A DNA stretch of 64,000 bases from Setomelanomma holmii (lineage: Eukaryota; Ascomycota; Dothideomycetes; Pleosporales; Phaeosphaeriaceae): positions 1 through 64,000 of the forward strand of contig ML978177.1 of the NCBI GenBank assembly GCA_010015745.1, in the 5' to 3' direction. The notes under the pieces were generated by a model. That model worked only from the letters and a program-made list of their open reading frames with translations, did no database searches and was not told where the DNA came from. A program made the position numbers and the translations under genes. Position 1 is the stretch's first letter. The number at the start of each line of letters is the position of its first letter. Shown one piece after another: positions 1 to 11,218 of this stretch.

Positions 1-259
1 ATCGTTGCGTCATGGCTCTGGTAGGTGGAAGTCCTCGGCCTGTAAGGTCTTTGATATAATCTATAAGCTCTGCCTCTTGTTGTGGGCTGAGTTTTCTTTG
101 GTTGACGTTTTTGGCTGCCACACTGCCCTGAACACCCTTGCATCTTTGGGCTAGCGTAATTCGGTTGACTTTGAAGATATCTGCACACTTTGTATACGAA
201 AGTTGTTCTCTAGAGTCGTGCAATTTCATTGCTTCAACTGCCTTGTCAATAGGTTCCAT
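1..259 (-). CDS. Pogo-like transposase, N-terminal fragment cut by window edge
   Basis: Open reading frame of 86 codons from an ATG at 259-257 running off the left edge with no stop. It begins MEPIDKAVEAMKLHD and continues through a helix-turn-helix segment (SYTKCADIFKVNRITL), then a second segment (LSPQQEAELIDYIKDL) of the kind seen in CENP-B-type DNA-binding domains. This is the order found at the front of pogo/Fot1 transposases, which bind their own terminal repeats and move the element by DDE chemistry. The catalytic part is outside the window, so whether the gene is intact is unknown. Its sequence differs clearly from the other two transposases here, so it is a separate family or subfamily. 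Confidence 0.65.
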   Translation of the reverse strand, partial: MEPIDKAVEAMKLHDSREQLSYTKCADIFKVNRITLAQRCKGVQGSVAAKNVNQRKLSPQQEAELIDYIKDLTGRGLPPTRAMTQR

Positions 260-358
260 ATTGGTGGAGATACTGCGTCTTGAAGTTGGTGGTAAGTTTG
301 GGTGATGATGTGCGGGGTGGTCGGCATGCGAAGGTGGTCGGCACGCGATCACCCACGC
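1..358 (-). mobile_element. Partial pogo/Fot1-like DNA transposon, apparently nested
   Basis: Right-hand part of a DNA transposon whose other end lies outside the window. It holds the start of a transposase on the minus strand (1-259), then about 100 bp of leader and terminal sequence. Two adjacent 17-bp units, 316-332 and 333-349, match at 15 of 17 positions, a layout also seen at the ends of the element at 52479-54381. I place its end at 358 because 359-360 is TA, the target dinucleotide of this superfamily, and recognisable coding sequence of a different, plus-strand transposase begins immediately after. The boundary is inferred. The opposite end and second TA cannot be seen. Confidence 0.6.
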
Positions 359-360
359 TA

Positions 361-1907
361 TCTACAACGTCTCTCAAAAATCCATCAGTAACCGACTTGC
401 TGGGAAGCAGTTTCAACGTGATTGCGCGCCCAACTCAGCAAATCTTTGTTCAACTGAAGAGGAGGTGATCTTTCAGTATATACTTGATCTTGACGCGCGA
501 GGATTTTTGCCGTGGCTTCCTGCTGTAAAGGATATGGCTAATCTACTGCGCAAGGAGCATGGCCAATGGTCAGTGGGTGTCAACTGGGCTTCGAACCTTC
601 GTCAAACGTTGTCCTAAGCTCCAAGTGAAATTCAAACGCAAGTACAACTATAAGAGAGCTCTCTGCGAGGATCCTGAGGCTGTACAAGGCTGGTTCCGAA
701 CTTGTAGAGAACACGAAGGCCAAGTACAGTATCCTTGAGAAGGATACCTACAACTTTGACGAGTCTGGCTTCATGATGGGCATGATATCGACTAGAGCAG
801 TAGTTACAGGCTCTGAGCGTCGAGGACGGCCAAAGACGGTACAGCAGGGTAATCGAGAGTGGACCACGGTGATCTAGGGTATCAACACGACTGGGTGGGC
901 AATCCCACCCTTTGTCATCTTCCAGGGCAAGAATCACCTCTCCACCTGGTACCAGGAGGAGAATCTACCGTCTGATTGGGTTATTGCAGTCTCTGAGAAC
1001 GGCTGGACGACAAATGAGCTTGGTCTGCCGTGGCTGAAGCACTTTGATGCTCATACAAAAAAAACATACTGTTGGCACAGTACGTTTACTCATTATCAAC
1101 GGCCATGAGAGCCACAACTTGCTTGCTTTCCAGCAGTACTGCAAGGAGAATAAGATTATCACTCTCTGCATGCCTCCTCACTCGTAGCATGTCCTGCAGC
1201 CTCTTGATGTAGGTTGTTTCTTGCCGTTGAAGAAGGCATATGGGCGCCAAGCTGAGAACTTAATGTGCAACCGGATCAACCACATCACCAAACTTGAGTT
1301 CTTGCCCTGCTTTATTGCTGCTTTTGACAAGTTCATTAATAAAAGCAATATCCAGGGAGGCTTTCGAGTTGCTGGCTTAGTTCCATTCAACCCAGAGGTG
1401 GTGATATCGAAAATGGATGTCCGCCTTTGTACACCTACACCACCTACTGTTGACAACGCTCCTTGGGAGTTGAAAACCCCAAGCAATACCCTGGAATTTG
1501 GGTCGCAATCGAAGCTGATTCAAGAGAGGATTCAGAGGCATGCAGATAGCTCGCCTACCTCAATAGTTGATGTGGTTGAAAAGCTCACCAAAGGCGCTGA
1601 GATGATGGCACATTCCTTGGTGTTAATGCGCAACCAAGTCAAGGAGCTTCAGGCAGCTAACAAGGCCGCCTCACGCCGTAAATCACGCAAGAGAAAGCGT
1701 ATACAGGCAGAGAGGACCCTTACGGCTGAAGAGGGCGTGTGCTTGACCACCTTAAAGGAGTTTGCAGCACGTAGTGATGGGAAGAAGGCAAAGAAGAGCG
1801 TGTGCGCTGAGGGCAGTGAGCCGACTCAAAGGCGCTGTGGACGCTGCAGCAAGGCTGGGCACAACTCGCGCACATGTAAACAAGTAGAAGAAACAGTCTC
1901 TGATTAA
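361..1907 (+). pseudogene. Broken pogo-like DDE transposase
   Basis: Reading across frames recovers a transposase closely parallel to the copy at 52600-54249. A DNA-binding stretch is at about 361-610 (YILDLDARGF). The first catalytic Asp is at about 760 (YNFDESGFMMG). The second catalytic motif is at about 1095 and reads IINGHESH. The third catalytic Asp is at about 1205 (LQPLDVGC). A C-terminal CX2CX4HX4C zinc knuckle is at about 1840 (CGRCSKAGHNSRTC). It is dead: there is a stop after the first segment near 615, a frame change near 705, an in-frame TAG at about 874, a frame change at a run of eight A residues near 1063, and a TAG near 1187. The second catalytic Asp has become Asn. The TAG near 874 stands where the other copy has Gln. 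Confidence 0.85.
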
Positions 1908-1984
1908 TATACTCTACTGTGCAGCACCGTACAGCACCGTAGAGAACCGTAGAGTTGCGTTTTGTATTGTATGGGACAGTAGAT

Positions 1985-2030
1985 TTTGGTGGGGGCTTGG
2001 CAGAGTGAGCCACTCGCCCGTGAGGTACGT
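1985..2030. repeat. Right terminal repeat of degenerate pogo-like element
   Basis: Read from 2030 inward, the sequence starts ACGTACCTCACGGGCGAGTG and later reaches AGCCCCCACC. The ends of the element at 52479-54381 start ACGTGCTTTACAAGCGAGTC and reach AGCCCCACCA. The shared spacing of ACGT, GCGAGT and AGCCCC supports common origin. It is flanked by TA at 2031-2032. No matching left terminus is visible in the window. Confidence 0.5.
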
Positions 2031-2032
2031 TA

Positions 2033-3783
2033 CCACGACTTTGACAAATATTCGAGATGATCTACCGGACCGCGGTAGGCGAGTGGCGAGCTGATGTAGA
2101 TTGTATGCTGCTATAGCAGCATCGAGATTCTCTGAATGTAGCTGTTGGCATTGCCCTCAAGGTAAGCGGTAAGGTAGACCAAAGATGTCCAGACACTTGT
2201 GTCTAGACAATGGCATCGACGTCTGTCGCTAGATCAAGGTTGAAGGGATGGTTAGTACGTCACGTGCGAACGAGTGATCTCCACGGTTTGTATGCAGGGT
2301 GGGACCCGCAAACCATGGACAAATGCAGGAGTATATCCGGATGGTGTGGGACACTGCTGCGTCTGTTTAGCGAACGTGAAATGAATGATGTTGGCATGAC
2401 CAATTTGCGCCGCAAGAAATGCTTCCAATGCGAGCGGACGGAGCCATTATTGTAACAAGTATCGCATTACGGGGTGTTTGCCAATTGGAGAAGGTCGGCT
2501 TAACGATTGTAGTCGACGGTTAGGCGTGTGGAGCTGTGAAGGGTTCATCCCTGTAGCTATAGGCGATAGAATAGCCGCCAGGTACTAAATCCCGAACAAC
2601 CCGTGGTGATAATGCTGAGCCCGTTCTTACTTCTCGTCAACTCAGTAGGCCGAGTCAGGGTAATGGGAATGCACGCTGTCGTAAGATTGCATCGAGTGAT
2701 AGCGCGCGGTCAGCTTGCTTCGAGCCAAGAAGCAAAGAGGTTGCGGAGAGTAAAACAAAAACCGTCCGCAGGATGCGGCGCTAGGTTATGTCATACAGAT
2801 GGCGGGACACCGTCGTCTCAACCTATGCAGCCCCGCTGCAGGTCTCAGGCACGCGTACCCTCCGTCTCTGGAGGTGAATGATACCACCTTGCGATTCGAA
2901 ATCCAGCGCTAGTGACTTGAACTCCAGTTGTCATAAGCTCTAGAAACGAGCTTGCGAGATTGTCGTGGTCGGTTCGCAAGATATCCGTGATACATCAATT
3001 GGTCCAGCCTATCAAACTGCGTAGCGCTGGCCGTTCATTCCTCGAAGCGTGCACTTCTGGGGGATCAATATTCCGACGCGTAAGTGTGGCGAATGCAGCG
3101 CTCGAGTCTGAATTGGGTGGGGAGACAAGGATCTTCATGCCTGCGAGGCCGTTTCGAGCCTTGTAGTGTTCGCGCGACCAGCCATGTGCGTTGAAACTTG
3201 AAAGGGGTGTAGGAGAAGTGCAGGAGCAAATGATGGCCGACTCGTGGCCATCATCGCACTTGACAAGGATCCCATGGCGATTTCTGCTCCTTCACGTCCG
3301 ATCCCCATGATTGTTCCGCGAGCCTATCCGTGCTCTTCTTTCACCGCGTTGCACTTTTCTGTATCTCTCGCATCCTCAGCTCTCTCCTGAGCACATTCCG
3401 ACCTGCATTGGATCTGCACGCGTGGCGTTTTTAGGGTTCACAGCGACAATCAAGTGTCAGAGAAGACCCCCCTGAGCCTTGCACTACGCCGCGCAAACAC
3501 ACACTTAGACCGCCGTTTCTTGGACTTGTCATGCGCCTGCCTTAGTGGTGTCCTACTATCGAGTGTTGTGCGCCGCTGAGGCAACTAGACACGGCCCGGC
3601 GACACATCCCGAGTGTCGAGGTGCAGCGTCCCGCATATGAGCGCCGCAGCTCCAGCTACGAGAAAGCCTCAATTGCATACAAACCTTCTGCAGCTCGCTT
3701 CGTACGCTTTATCGGAGAATGCTCCAAGCCCGTAGCGTGGCCAGCTATTCGACCCACGCCGCCAATCACTCTGCACCGCAGCG
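2033..3783. other. Intergenic region, no gene seen
   Basis: I find no coding exon set or RNA gene here. Open frames are short and lack recognisable motifs. The part nearest 3783 presumably holds the promoter and leader of the Sec7-PH gene. One perfect inverted repeat, ATGATGGCC with a 7-nt spacer and GGCCATCAT, lies at 3230-3254. Confidence 0.5.
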
Positions 3784-6700
3784 ATGCAGGACTTCACAAA
3801 GGAGGAGCCCCGGCCGACCACGCCCACGGGTTCTTCACGCACACACAAAGCCAACGCGCCGATGAGTGCACTGAACACCAATCAGCCCAAACAGGAAACC
3901 TTCTTCGACGATGCGACTCCTGTAGACCGCACGAGAGCGACCGAAGCTGAGCGCAGCCAGTTACGCGACTCCCACGACTCCCACGATCTCTCCTTTGCAG
4001 AGGGCGCAATAGTCCGGGACTCGGTAGTGGACAATATGTTGCTGTCCCTTGATCAGTTCTCAACCGGGAACATGTTCGGGGGCTCGGGGAGTCAATACGC
4101 GCAGTACGGCGAAGACGACTTCTTCCTCAGAGACAGCTCATACCGACCGCCAGGGCCTCGTCACCGTGGCCACACGTACACGTCCTCGCGATCCTCTGAC
4201 TACGACTTGCATGACGAAGGTGCTCGTTACGCGGCAAACAACTCTCGCAGCCGACGGAGTAATTCTAGCAACACAATTGGGCTACCCATGAGCAGAAAAG
4301 GGAGCGTTCGAGACCCACTCGGTGTAAGGCAAACAAATGGGCCCTATGGGCAGTACCAGCAAGCAGGACACTCAAGAGGCGCTGGCAAGAAGAGCAGCAA
4401 AGGCAGCGGATCGTCGAGCATGGATTTTGGACAGGCTGGAGTGTTGGGTAATCATCGCCTGGGATTTGGAAAGCGCTCTGCGAGCTTCGATCACAGCAAC
4501 ATGGGCGAGCGGTCAAGAACTTCGCCCGTGAAAGTAGAGTCGGTTTTGGATAGAGGTCGAGTTGCATACCAGAATTACGCCGACGACTACGATGCGGCTC
4601 CCGAGCCCACGATTCCTGCGGGCCCGCGAAGAGTGCAGGAAATGCCTCGATCGCCCGTTGCGTATCCTCCACAGCCAAACTATGCGCCACCGCAAGCTCC
4701 TGAACCTCGTCGAAGGGGTAGTGTCCGCTCGAACACAAGCTACAAGACCTTGCGGAAGAACAAGAGCCAGCCTGAACAGAACATGCGAGCGCAAGCACAA
4801 GAGTTTGTCAACGCGAGCACGCTACGGGACCTGCCCCCAGTGCCGTCATTGCAGGATCCATCAGCGCCGGCACCGGGTGTAGGTACGCGAAAGTCGCATT
4901 ACCCAACGCAAACGCCTGTCGCCGCACCCAAAGAGCGGCCCGGATTCTTCAGGCGCGTCTTTGGTGGAGGATCGTCAAAATCGCAACCTCAACCTCCCAG
5001 CACCGCACATGGCACAAACCCTCCACCTCTGGAGTCACCGGCCTCGGCGAAACAAAAGCTACCAGATATTGATTCAATATATTCTCAGGCGCGGCCTCGA
5101 ACGACGCCGAACAGCAATAGTCACATCGCTAATCAGATCAAAGCTATGCCCAAGTCCCAGCAGTCAGGGACACATTCGCAGAAAGATTTGCAAGGTCCTG
5201 CGCCTCCAGCCCTAGCGAAGAAGCCTTCATCGTTTTTCAGACGCCGAAAGAAGTCCCTGTCTGAGAACACCAAGCCACAGGTTATCGCGCTCGACTTCAC
5301 ACCGCCTCCCAAACCTGTGCTGCCACCACAGCCAAGTCCTGGTGTAAGCAGCTTGCGCAAGGTCATGAACCCATACCTCAACGAAGGCGACCGTACTGGT
5401 GACAAATTCTACGAGTCACGGGAACGCCAACCGCTTGAAGACGTGACAAACGATGAGCGACCTCTTGGGTTTTCGCCGGGCTACAAGCCGCATAAGGATG
5501 CGACAGTGCGCACGGTGAAGGCCAGCGTGCGTATAGACGACCCCACACCTCCAACATCGCGAGGCGAGCAAGTGAAGCTCACCCATCTGGCGAGCCCAGA
5601 TAGTCCCAAGATGAAACTCCGGCTGAAGCATGGCAAGGCTCCCATGCCTCGCCCGCATGAAGATACCTTCCTTGCGGATAGCAGCAGTTGTAACGAAGAC
5701 CGCAGCGGCCGTGCATCTCCCACAGGCGAGCGCAGTGGTGGCGATGAAGCGCGGAGGCCTAGCACATGCCCCACTTCGTCGTCAGTCGAGGGAAGGAGCG
5801 ACCACAAAGTGGATGGACCCACCGAACTACTGTTCCCTGTACCGCCCAACAACAATCTCGCTCGAAAGTCATCTTTGGGTGCCTCACCCTCGGTCTCACA
5901 ATCTGCATCAGAAGTCGAGGACGAAGGCTGGGTCCTCACGCAACCCGCCAAGCACGACCAAGGAACTGTCAGAAGGCATAGTCCCGCAGCAAAGCGTGTC
6001 TGGCTCGACACTACATTCGGTGACGACGGTGCCGACGACCTCAAGCTGCCTTTGGAAGGCGCCCGTGCGTCACAAAAGTCACTGGGCAGGACGTCTCCCA
6101 TCACTCCAGACGCCAACTCTCCCATATCTCCGAACGATGTGTTCCACTCAGCTACGAGCTTGCCTATAGTACAGGTCGAAAACCGCGACTCTGACGCCAT
6201 GCCAGCCATCGTCGAAGATCGCTCTCAGCACACTGAGCCAACCGACGCTGATCGGGAGCGTGCTTTCCAGATTTACAATGGTGACGATTCTTCGATACAG
6301 AAGGCACAAGCTGCGACTTTACTAGGCGATGTGACACTCAGCAGCGCTCGAACACGTAAGGCTTTCATGGACCTTTTCGACTGGACCGGTTTCAATATTC
6401 TCGGGGCCATGCGCGACATGTGCGGCAAGCTTGTACTCAAGGCGGAAACACAGCAGGTCGATCGGATTCTCATGAGCCTTTCAGAACGTTGGTGCGAGTG
6501 CAACCCCAGTCATGGCTTCAAAGCAATTGGTGAGTAACTCGTCATGTCTGATCACAAATGTAGCTGACGAGTCTTAGATGTGGTACACACCATTTGCTAC
6601 TCCATCTTACTGCTGAACACCGACCTGCACATGGCTGATATCGAGTCGCGAATGACACGCAGCCAGTTCGTCAGGAATACATTACCGACTGTCACTCGCG

Positions 6701-8639
6701 TGTGTCAAGATGCTGTGAAAGTCAACGGTGGGGAGACTCTGCGCCCTCAATCAACGCACTTCAGGCGGCCGTCGCTACCTTGGAACGACAAATCGGAACC
6801 TGACTCGCCAGGTCCTGACTCAGGCACCTTTCCTTCTGAGATCACAGAGGAGTCCAAAGAAGACAAGAGAACACGCAGTCGTCTGTCTATCAGGCCGCCG
6901 ATGCGCAGCGGCTCTGAAGGACTGCTGTCGACCGATTCAGTAACCTCGGAGTCTAATATGCTGGTCAACACGCCATACAATGGCCCGATGAAAGGTTGGG
7001 AATTCCAAGTCGAGATGGTGCTGAAGGAGTTCTACGAGTCCATTCGGAAGCAACGCCTGCCACTTCACGGCGCATCGGATCTCGCAATCCAGCAACAACC
7101 CTCCTCCAACAACCTCTCAGTCAGCGGCATGCTGCGCCGCACCCCAAGCATGCTAAGCAAAGCACCTTCCGACAACGTGAGCTATCGTGGCAGATCTCAG
7201 GGTGACTTCCGCAGTGTGGGCAATCGCTGGACCTCTAAGAATCGGTCAAGACAAAAGTTGTATCCCTCGTCTACCGTGGCATCAAGTCGGACCAGTCTCG
7301 ATGATGGTTCTGTGTGGAGTCCAGCTGGTTCCAGCACATGGAGCCGGTACTCCTATGGCAAGACCGGGACCTCTATGTCCATGGACTCCCTCGGTTCGCA
7401 CTTCGTTGGTGCAGACTATCAGCAAGCTATTGGATTCGCGAATGCGCTCAGCCAAGCCATCATTCGTGAAGAGGGTATGACCATAGCCAGCGACGAAGAG
7501 TTCAGCCGTGTTGCACCACTCCTGGAAGATGAGACTTTAGAGCTTGTCGGTGCGCCCTGGGCAAAGGAGGGCATTCTCAAGCACAAGCGTCACCTCGATT
7601 CTGTCGACAAGAAAGCTAAGGACCGAGCCTGGACTGAGTGCTTCGCTGTCGTCGAGAAAGGCTACATGCGTCTATTCTCCTTCAGCATGAACTCCAAATC
7701 AATGCGGCACAAAAACAAGACGCGGCCTTCAGCCGGAAGTGTGGTCGGCGGTGGCAACTGGATGGATAATGCAGAAGCCCTTGACAGCTTTCCCCTACGC
7801 CAGACTATCGCCAGTGCGCTTCCGCCTCCAGGTTACTCCAAGAGTCGGCCCCATGTGTTTGCTCTCTCGCTACCCAATGGAGCGGTCCACCTCTTCCAGG
7901 TTGGCACGCCAGACATTGTCCGCGAGTTCGTTTGCACCACCAATTATTGGTCCGCGAGGCTATCCAAGGAACCCTTGACAGGTGGTGTCAGCAGCATGGA
8001 ATATGGCTGGGGCGAGAATGTCATCAATCCTGCTCTCATCCGACGAGATAGCAGCCCATCGGTTCAAGGCCACATGCCTCGTCCTAGTGTGACGAGTTCT
8101 CTTCGCAGCTCGATGGACCATGCGACTGGCACTCCGAAGGCCAGACTGCCTGGTGATAAGATCAACCTGTCCGACTGGAGCCCGCCGCAGTGCAGTATGA
8201 TGGCTAGCACGTTGATGGAAGTGGATCAGCTCAGAGCATTGACCGATTATGTCAAGAACATTGAAGGCGAGCTATCTTACCACAACGAATTGAGAGCACC
8301 ACTGCTCATCGCCGTGAGTAACGCCTTCCCAATGGTACGCCTTTGGTGCTAACTAGGCACCAGTTCTCTCCTCGCCACCCCAACGCCGCCAAGGCCATGG
8401 CAAACTGGGAGCGCAAGTCGCAATACCTTCTCCGAGAGATCGTCAAATTCAGGACCTATATCGACACACTCGCCTCAGCGCAAGTGCAGAAAGAGAAAAT
8501 CTATGCCGAGCGCGAAGCCCTCGAAGACAAAGCACAGAGTGTTAATGGCGACTCAATTTCTGGTCCGCGAGACGCTGAAACAGATGGTGCGATAGAAGCC
8601 TCGAAACTGGCCTCCGTCCCAAAGCCCATCAGTGCATAG
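3784..8639 (+). CDS. Sec7 and PH domain Arf guanine-nucleotide exchange factor (Yel1/EFA6-like)
   Basis: Predicted 1585-aa protein from exons 3784-6529, 6578-8313 and 8364-8639. The introns of 48 and 50 nt have GT..AG ends and the phases close. The first 820 residues are a low-complexity, Ser/Pro/Arg-rich tail. A Sec7 domain spans roughly residues 825-955. It contains LKAETQQVDRIL, whose Glu stands where the catalytic glutamic finger sits, and the second Sec7 motif VVHTICYSILLLNTDLH, which is rebuilt exactly by the first splice. A pleckstrin-homology domain follows at about 1240-1385 (EGILKHKRHLDSVDKK to TTNYWSARLS), then a helical C-terminal segment. Sec7 proteins load GTP onto Arf GTPases at membranes; Sec7 followed by PH and a helical tail is the Yel1/EFA6 layout, pointing to the cell cortex. 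The start is the first in-frame ATG of the long exon; an upstream exon cannot be excluded. Confidence 0.93.
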
Positions 8640-11218
8640 CGTTCCGCTCCCCTTTCCACATGTCCTTTTGATTTCTTTGACTTATGTACTGACGAGTTCT
8701 CCTTCCTCCCTTAGGGCTCACACCTCTTCGACGTACGATGCGACGTTTAAAACTTCTTCATTCTTCAAGGCCGAGTCTGCGACAGCGGCCCCATTCAGTG
8801 GCTTGATGCTTTATACCCTTGTAATACTTCAGGCTTCCTTTTCTAGCGGCTGGTACGATATTTTCACTTCCTCATGTCACGCTTGACGACGCATATGGTG
8901 GCAGCTTTGTACATTCTTGGAGTGTTAGTGTCTCGCCTCGTTGTAGACGCGAGACGATAGGGTTGTTCAAACATCATATACCCCGGTTCGAATTCTATAC
9001 TTGTCCATATTATGATTGCAGCTTGTATGTATACTGATTGCAACTTGTTCACATCATAATCGACCGGCGAATAACTTGGAGCACGAGACTAGTGTCTCAC
9101 GCTTGCATGATGTGTCCTCCTTTCGAAGGTTTATAATAGCGCACGCGTCCATGCTTCTGTAGTGTTTGTGTATCTATTAGATTACTCGCACACCGACATC
9201 GAAGACAAACGAGCTACACTGTTAGACCCTGTAAAGTCATCGCCCTATTCCAAGAACTGTGGTGTTACTCGACGTCACTGCACGTTCTATTTCTATCACC
9301 GCCATAAGCTTCCAGCCTGCAGCCACACTTTGTCCTCCACGGAGAGGCGCAGTCGACTATCTTCTTGGGCGCCGGCGTCAAAGGCGTGAACCACAGTTCT
9401 GCCAAAGCTCCCTACCTCAACTAGGATATGGCGTCCTCTATTCATGGCTGCATCGTGTCAGTGAAGCGTAAAGCCATGAGAGGCTCAAAGCTATCCCAAG
9501 TGCACGACCTAAGATGTCCTCAATACCTCCATGATCCAAGTCAAGCTGCTCAACCAGCGCGATAGGCTTCGACGGTGAAATCTGAGAGGTCGAAAGATAG
9601 ACTCAGATTTTGCATGCAACCTTCATCCCCGCACTCACGATGGTGTAGTGCCATCGGCTCCAACGTGCAGTCCATCCACACGCATCATAGACGCTTCCTC
9701 GACATGCACTTTGCAAAGTCCATGGCGCCTGACATGGCATCGTCGAAAGCAGAGTCCCCAATCAGAAGGTCAAGACTCGGTCTTCACCGTTACCGGCGCA
9801 AGCCACTGCGAACCAGCTTGATGGGCTGGACCTCTCTAGCGCGATGCTCTTCGCGAGCGCCAAACCCAAACCTCGTTCCCGCATCGTCAAGCTCGGACCA
9901 ACGGTCTGCAAAGGTGGTTTCGCGTGGATGCACGCGCTACCGATTCGGAAAGCTGAGACGCAAAAGGGCTGGCGGAGGGGTGTGCGATTGGGAAGCGCAA
10001 GGGTTCAGAGAAAGCAACGCAGCTTGACATGTACAGATTCGACAAGGTAGGGTGAGGCTGGAACGCAGCTTGATTGCTGTGCATGAGAAGTGCAGTTGAG
10101 CTTACCGCATCTTCGTCTTCCCATGACCGCTTTGCTGCTGCTTTTGTGCCCCTTGTTTGGACGGGAAGGAACTAGAGTTGTGTTCGCGTTCAAAAAATGT
10201 CGGTGACCCTTGCACAGACGGTTCGGCATCCCCGTTCTCGCATGTTCCCCCACGCGTGAACACGCGAGACACTGCCACAAAGTGTGGCTTTATGGGCCAA
10301 ATTGGGAGGTGCAATCTTTTTTGGGCTCTTAGCTGGCGAATGGGGAGGCAGAAGGGCCGCAAGATGTTGCACTGGGATGGTGAGGTGCAGATGTGGAGTG
10401 AAAAGGGTCTCGAGAGGGAACACGTAGGATTGAGGATGGGATGATTGTGGTTGTCAATTGACGTCGAATCACTGAAGCGTCTGTTCCTTGATGTGCTGGC
10501 AGATGTGATGTAGCAGAGCAGAGAAGCAGTGTGCTGGAGGAATTGTGCATCGTGGCTCAAGTTGTGGGCGCGACGCCGGAGCGTTTGCAGCGTTTCCATA
10601 CCAAAACAGAGTCATGGCTTGGTGTATGCATTGCCAAATGCACCTCGTGGATGGCGATGCCAGAGACCCACACCTAATCCCTTCACCACGCGTACGTTCC
10701 GTGCCGACGACGACTTTCTTTTACTTTATCTCCGTCCGTCTGGATGCCCCCTGATTCCCAGATTTCCTATTTCTCCAGAAGCACCCGCGGGAGATCAACA
10801 CTCATCTTTCCCCTCTGGCACTTACAAGTCCGGAAACGAAACGCACAGCACGGCAAGGTCGGAACTAGATCTCAGAAGCTTTGCATCGCTTGCGCTCGGT
10901 TGTTGTCATCCTCCCAGCTTGAGGACGTCTTACCAGCCAAGCAACCCCGCCTAGCTGCCCAAATCTTCGACGCAGAGACGTACCATTGTGTCAGCCGCAC
11001 ATTCAACACGAGAGGAGCCTAGCTTTTACAGCTACTTTCGCGACATTCAAATTCTCACCTCTGACTTCTCACTCCTCGAACCTTTTGCTCTAGGAAATTG
11101 ATCGACGAACGCCACGCATAGCTTCTTTCTAGCGCCAGCACCTCACCTCGGCCTTCTGACAGCACTCGCAGTCACTTTCGCCATTTAGCTTCACATCACA
11201 CGTACTACCTCCATCACA
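8640..11218. other. Intergenic region between Sec7-PH gene and metacaspase
   Basis: No gene that I can support. Open frames up to 165 codons exist on both strands, for example 9575-10027 plus and 10102-10599 minus, but they lack recognisable domains and overlap one another. The last few hundred bases are pyrimidine-rich and probably carry the promoter and leader of the metacaspase gene. A short near-direct repeat built on GATTGCAGCTTGT lies near 9014-9050. Confidence 0.45.

Larger units (their letters stand above)
359..2030 (+). mobile_element. Degenerate pogo/Fot1-like element, 5' part missing
   Basis: Remnant of a second pogo-like transposon in the opposite orientation to the element at 1-358. 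The recognisable coding homology starts inside the DNA-binding domain, at about 361, right after a TA dinucleotide. I see no left terminus, as expected if the other element jumped into it. The right end is placed at 2030 because 2031-2032 is TA, and the last 45 bp, read inward on the minus strand (ACGTACCTCACGGGCGAGTG), follow the same pattern as the termini of the element at 52479-54381. About 120 bp separate the transposase stop from this end, as in that element. Confidence 0.6.

Noticed and set aside
5481..6209. 242-codon antisense frame inside the Sec7-PH gene
   Set aside because: Shadow of the Ser/Pro-rich coding exon. The sense strand has domain order and splice support.
8975..9060. tRNA-like B box (GGTTCGAATTC)
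   Set aside because: No acceptor stem, anticodon stem or A box at the right distances on either strand.
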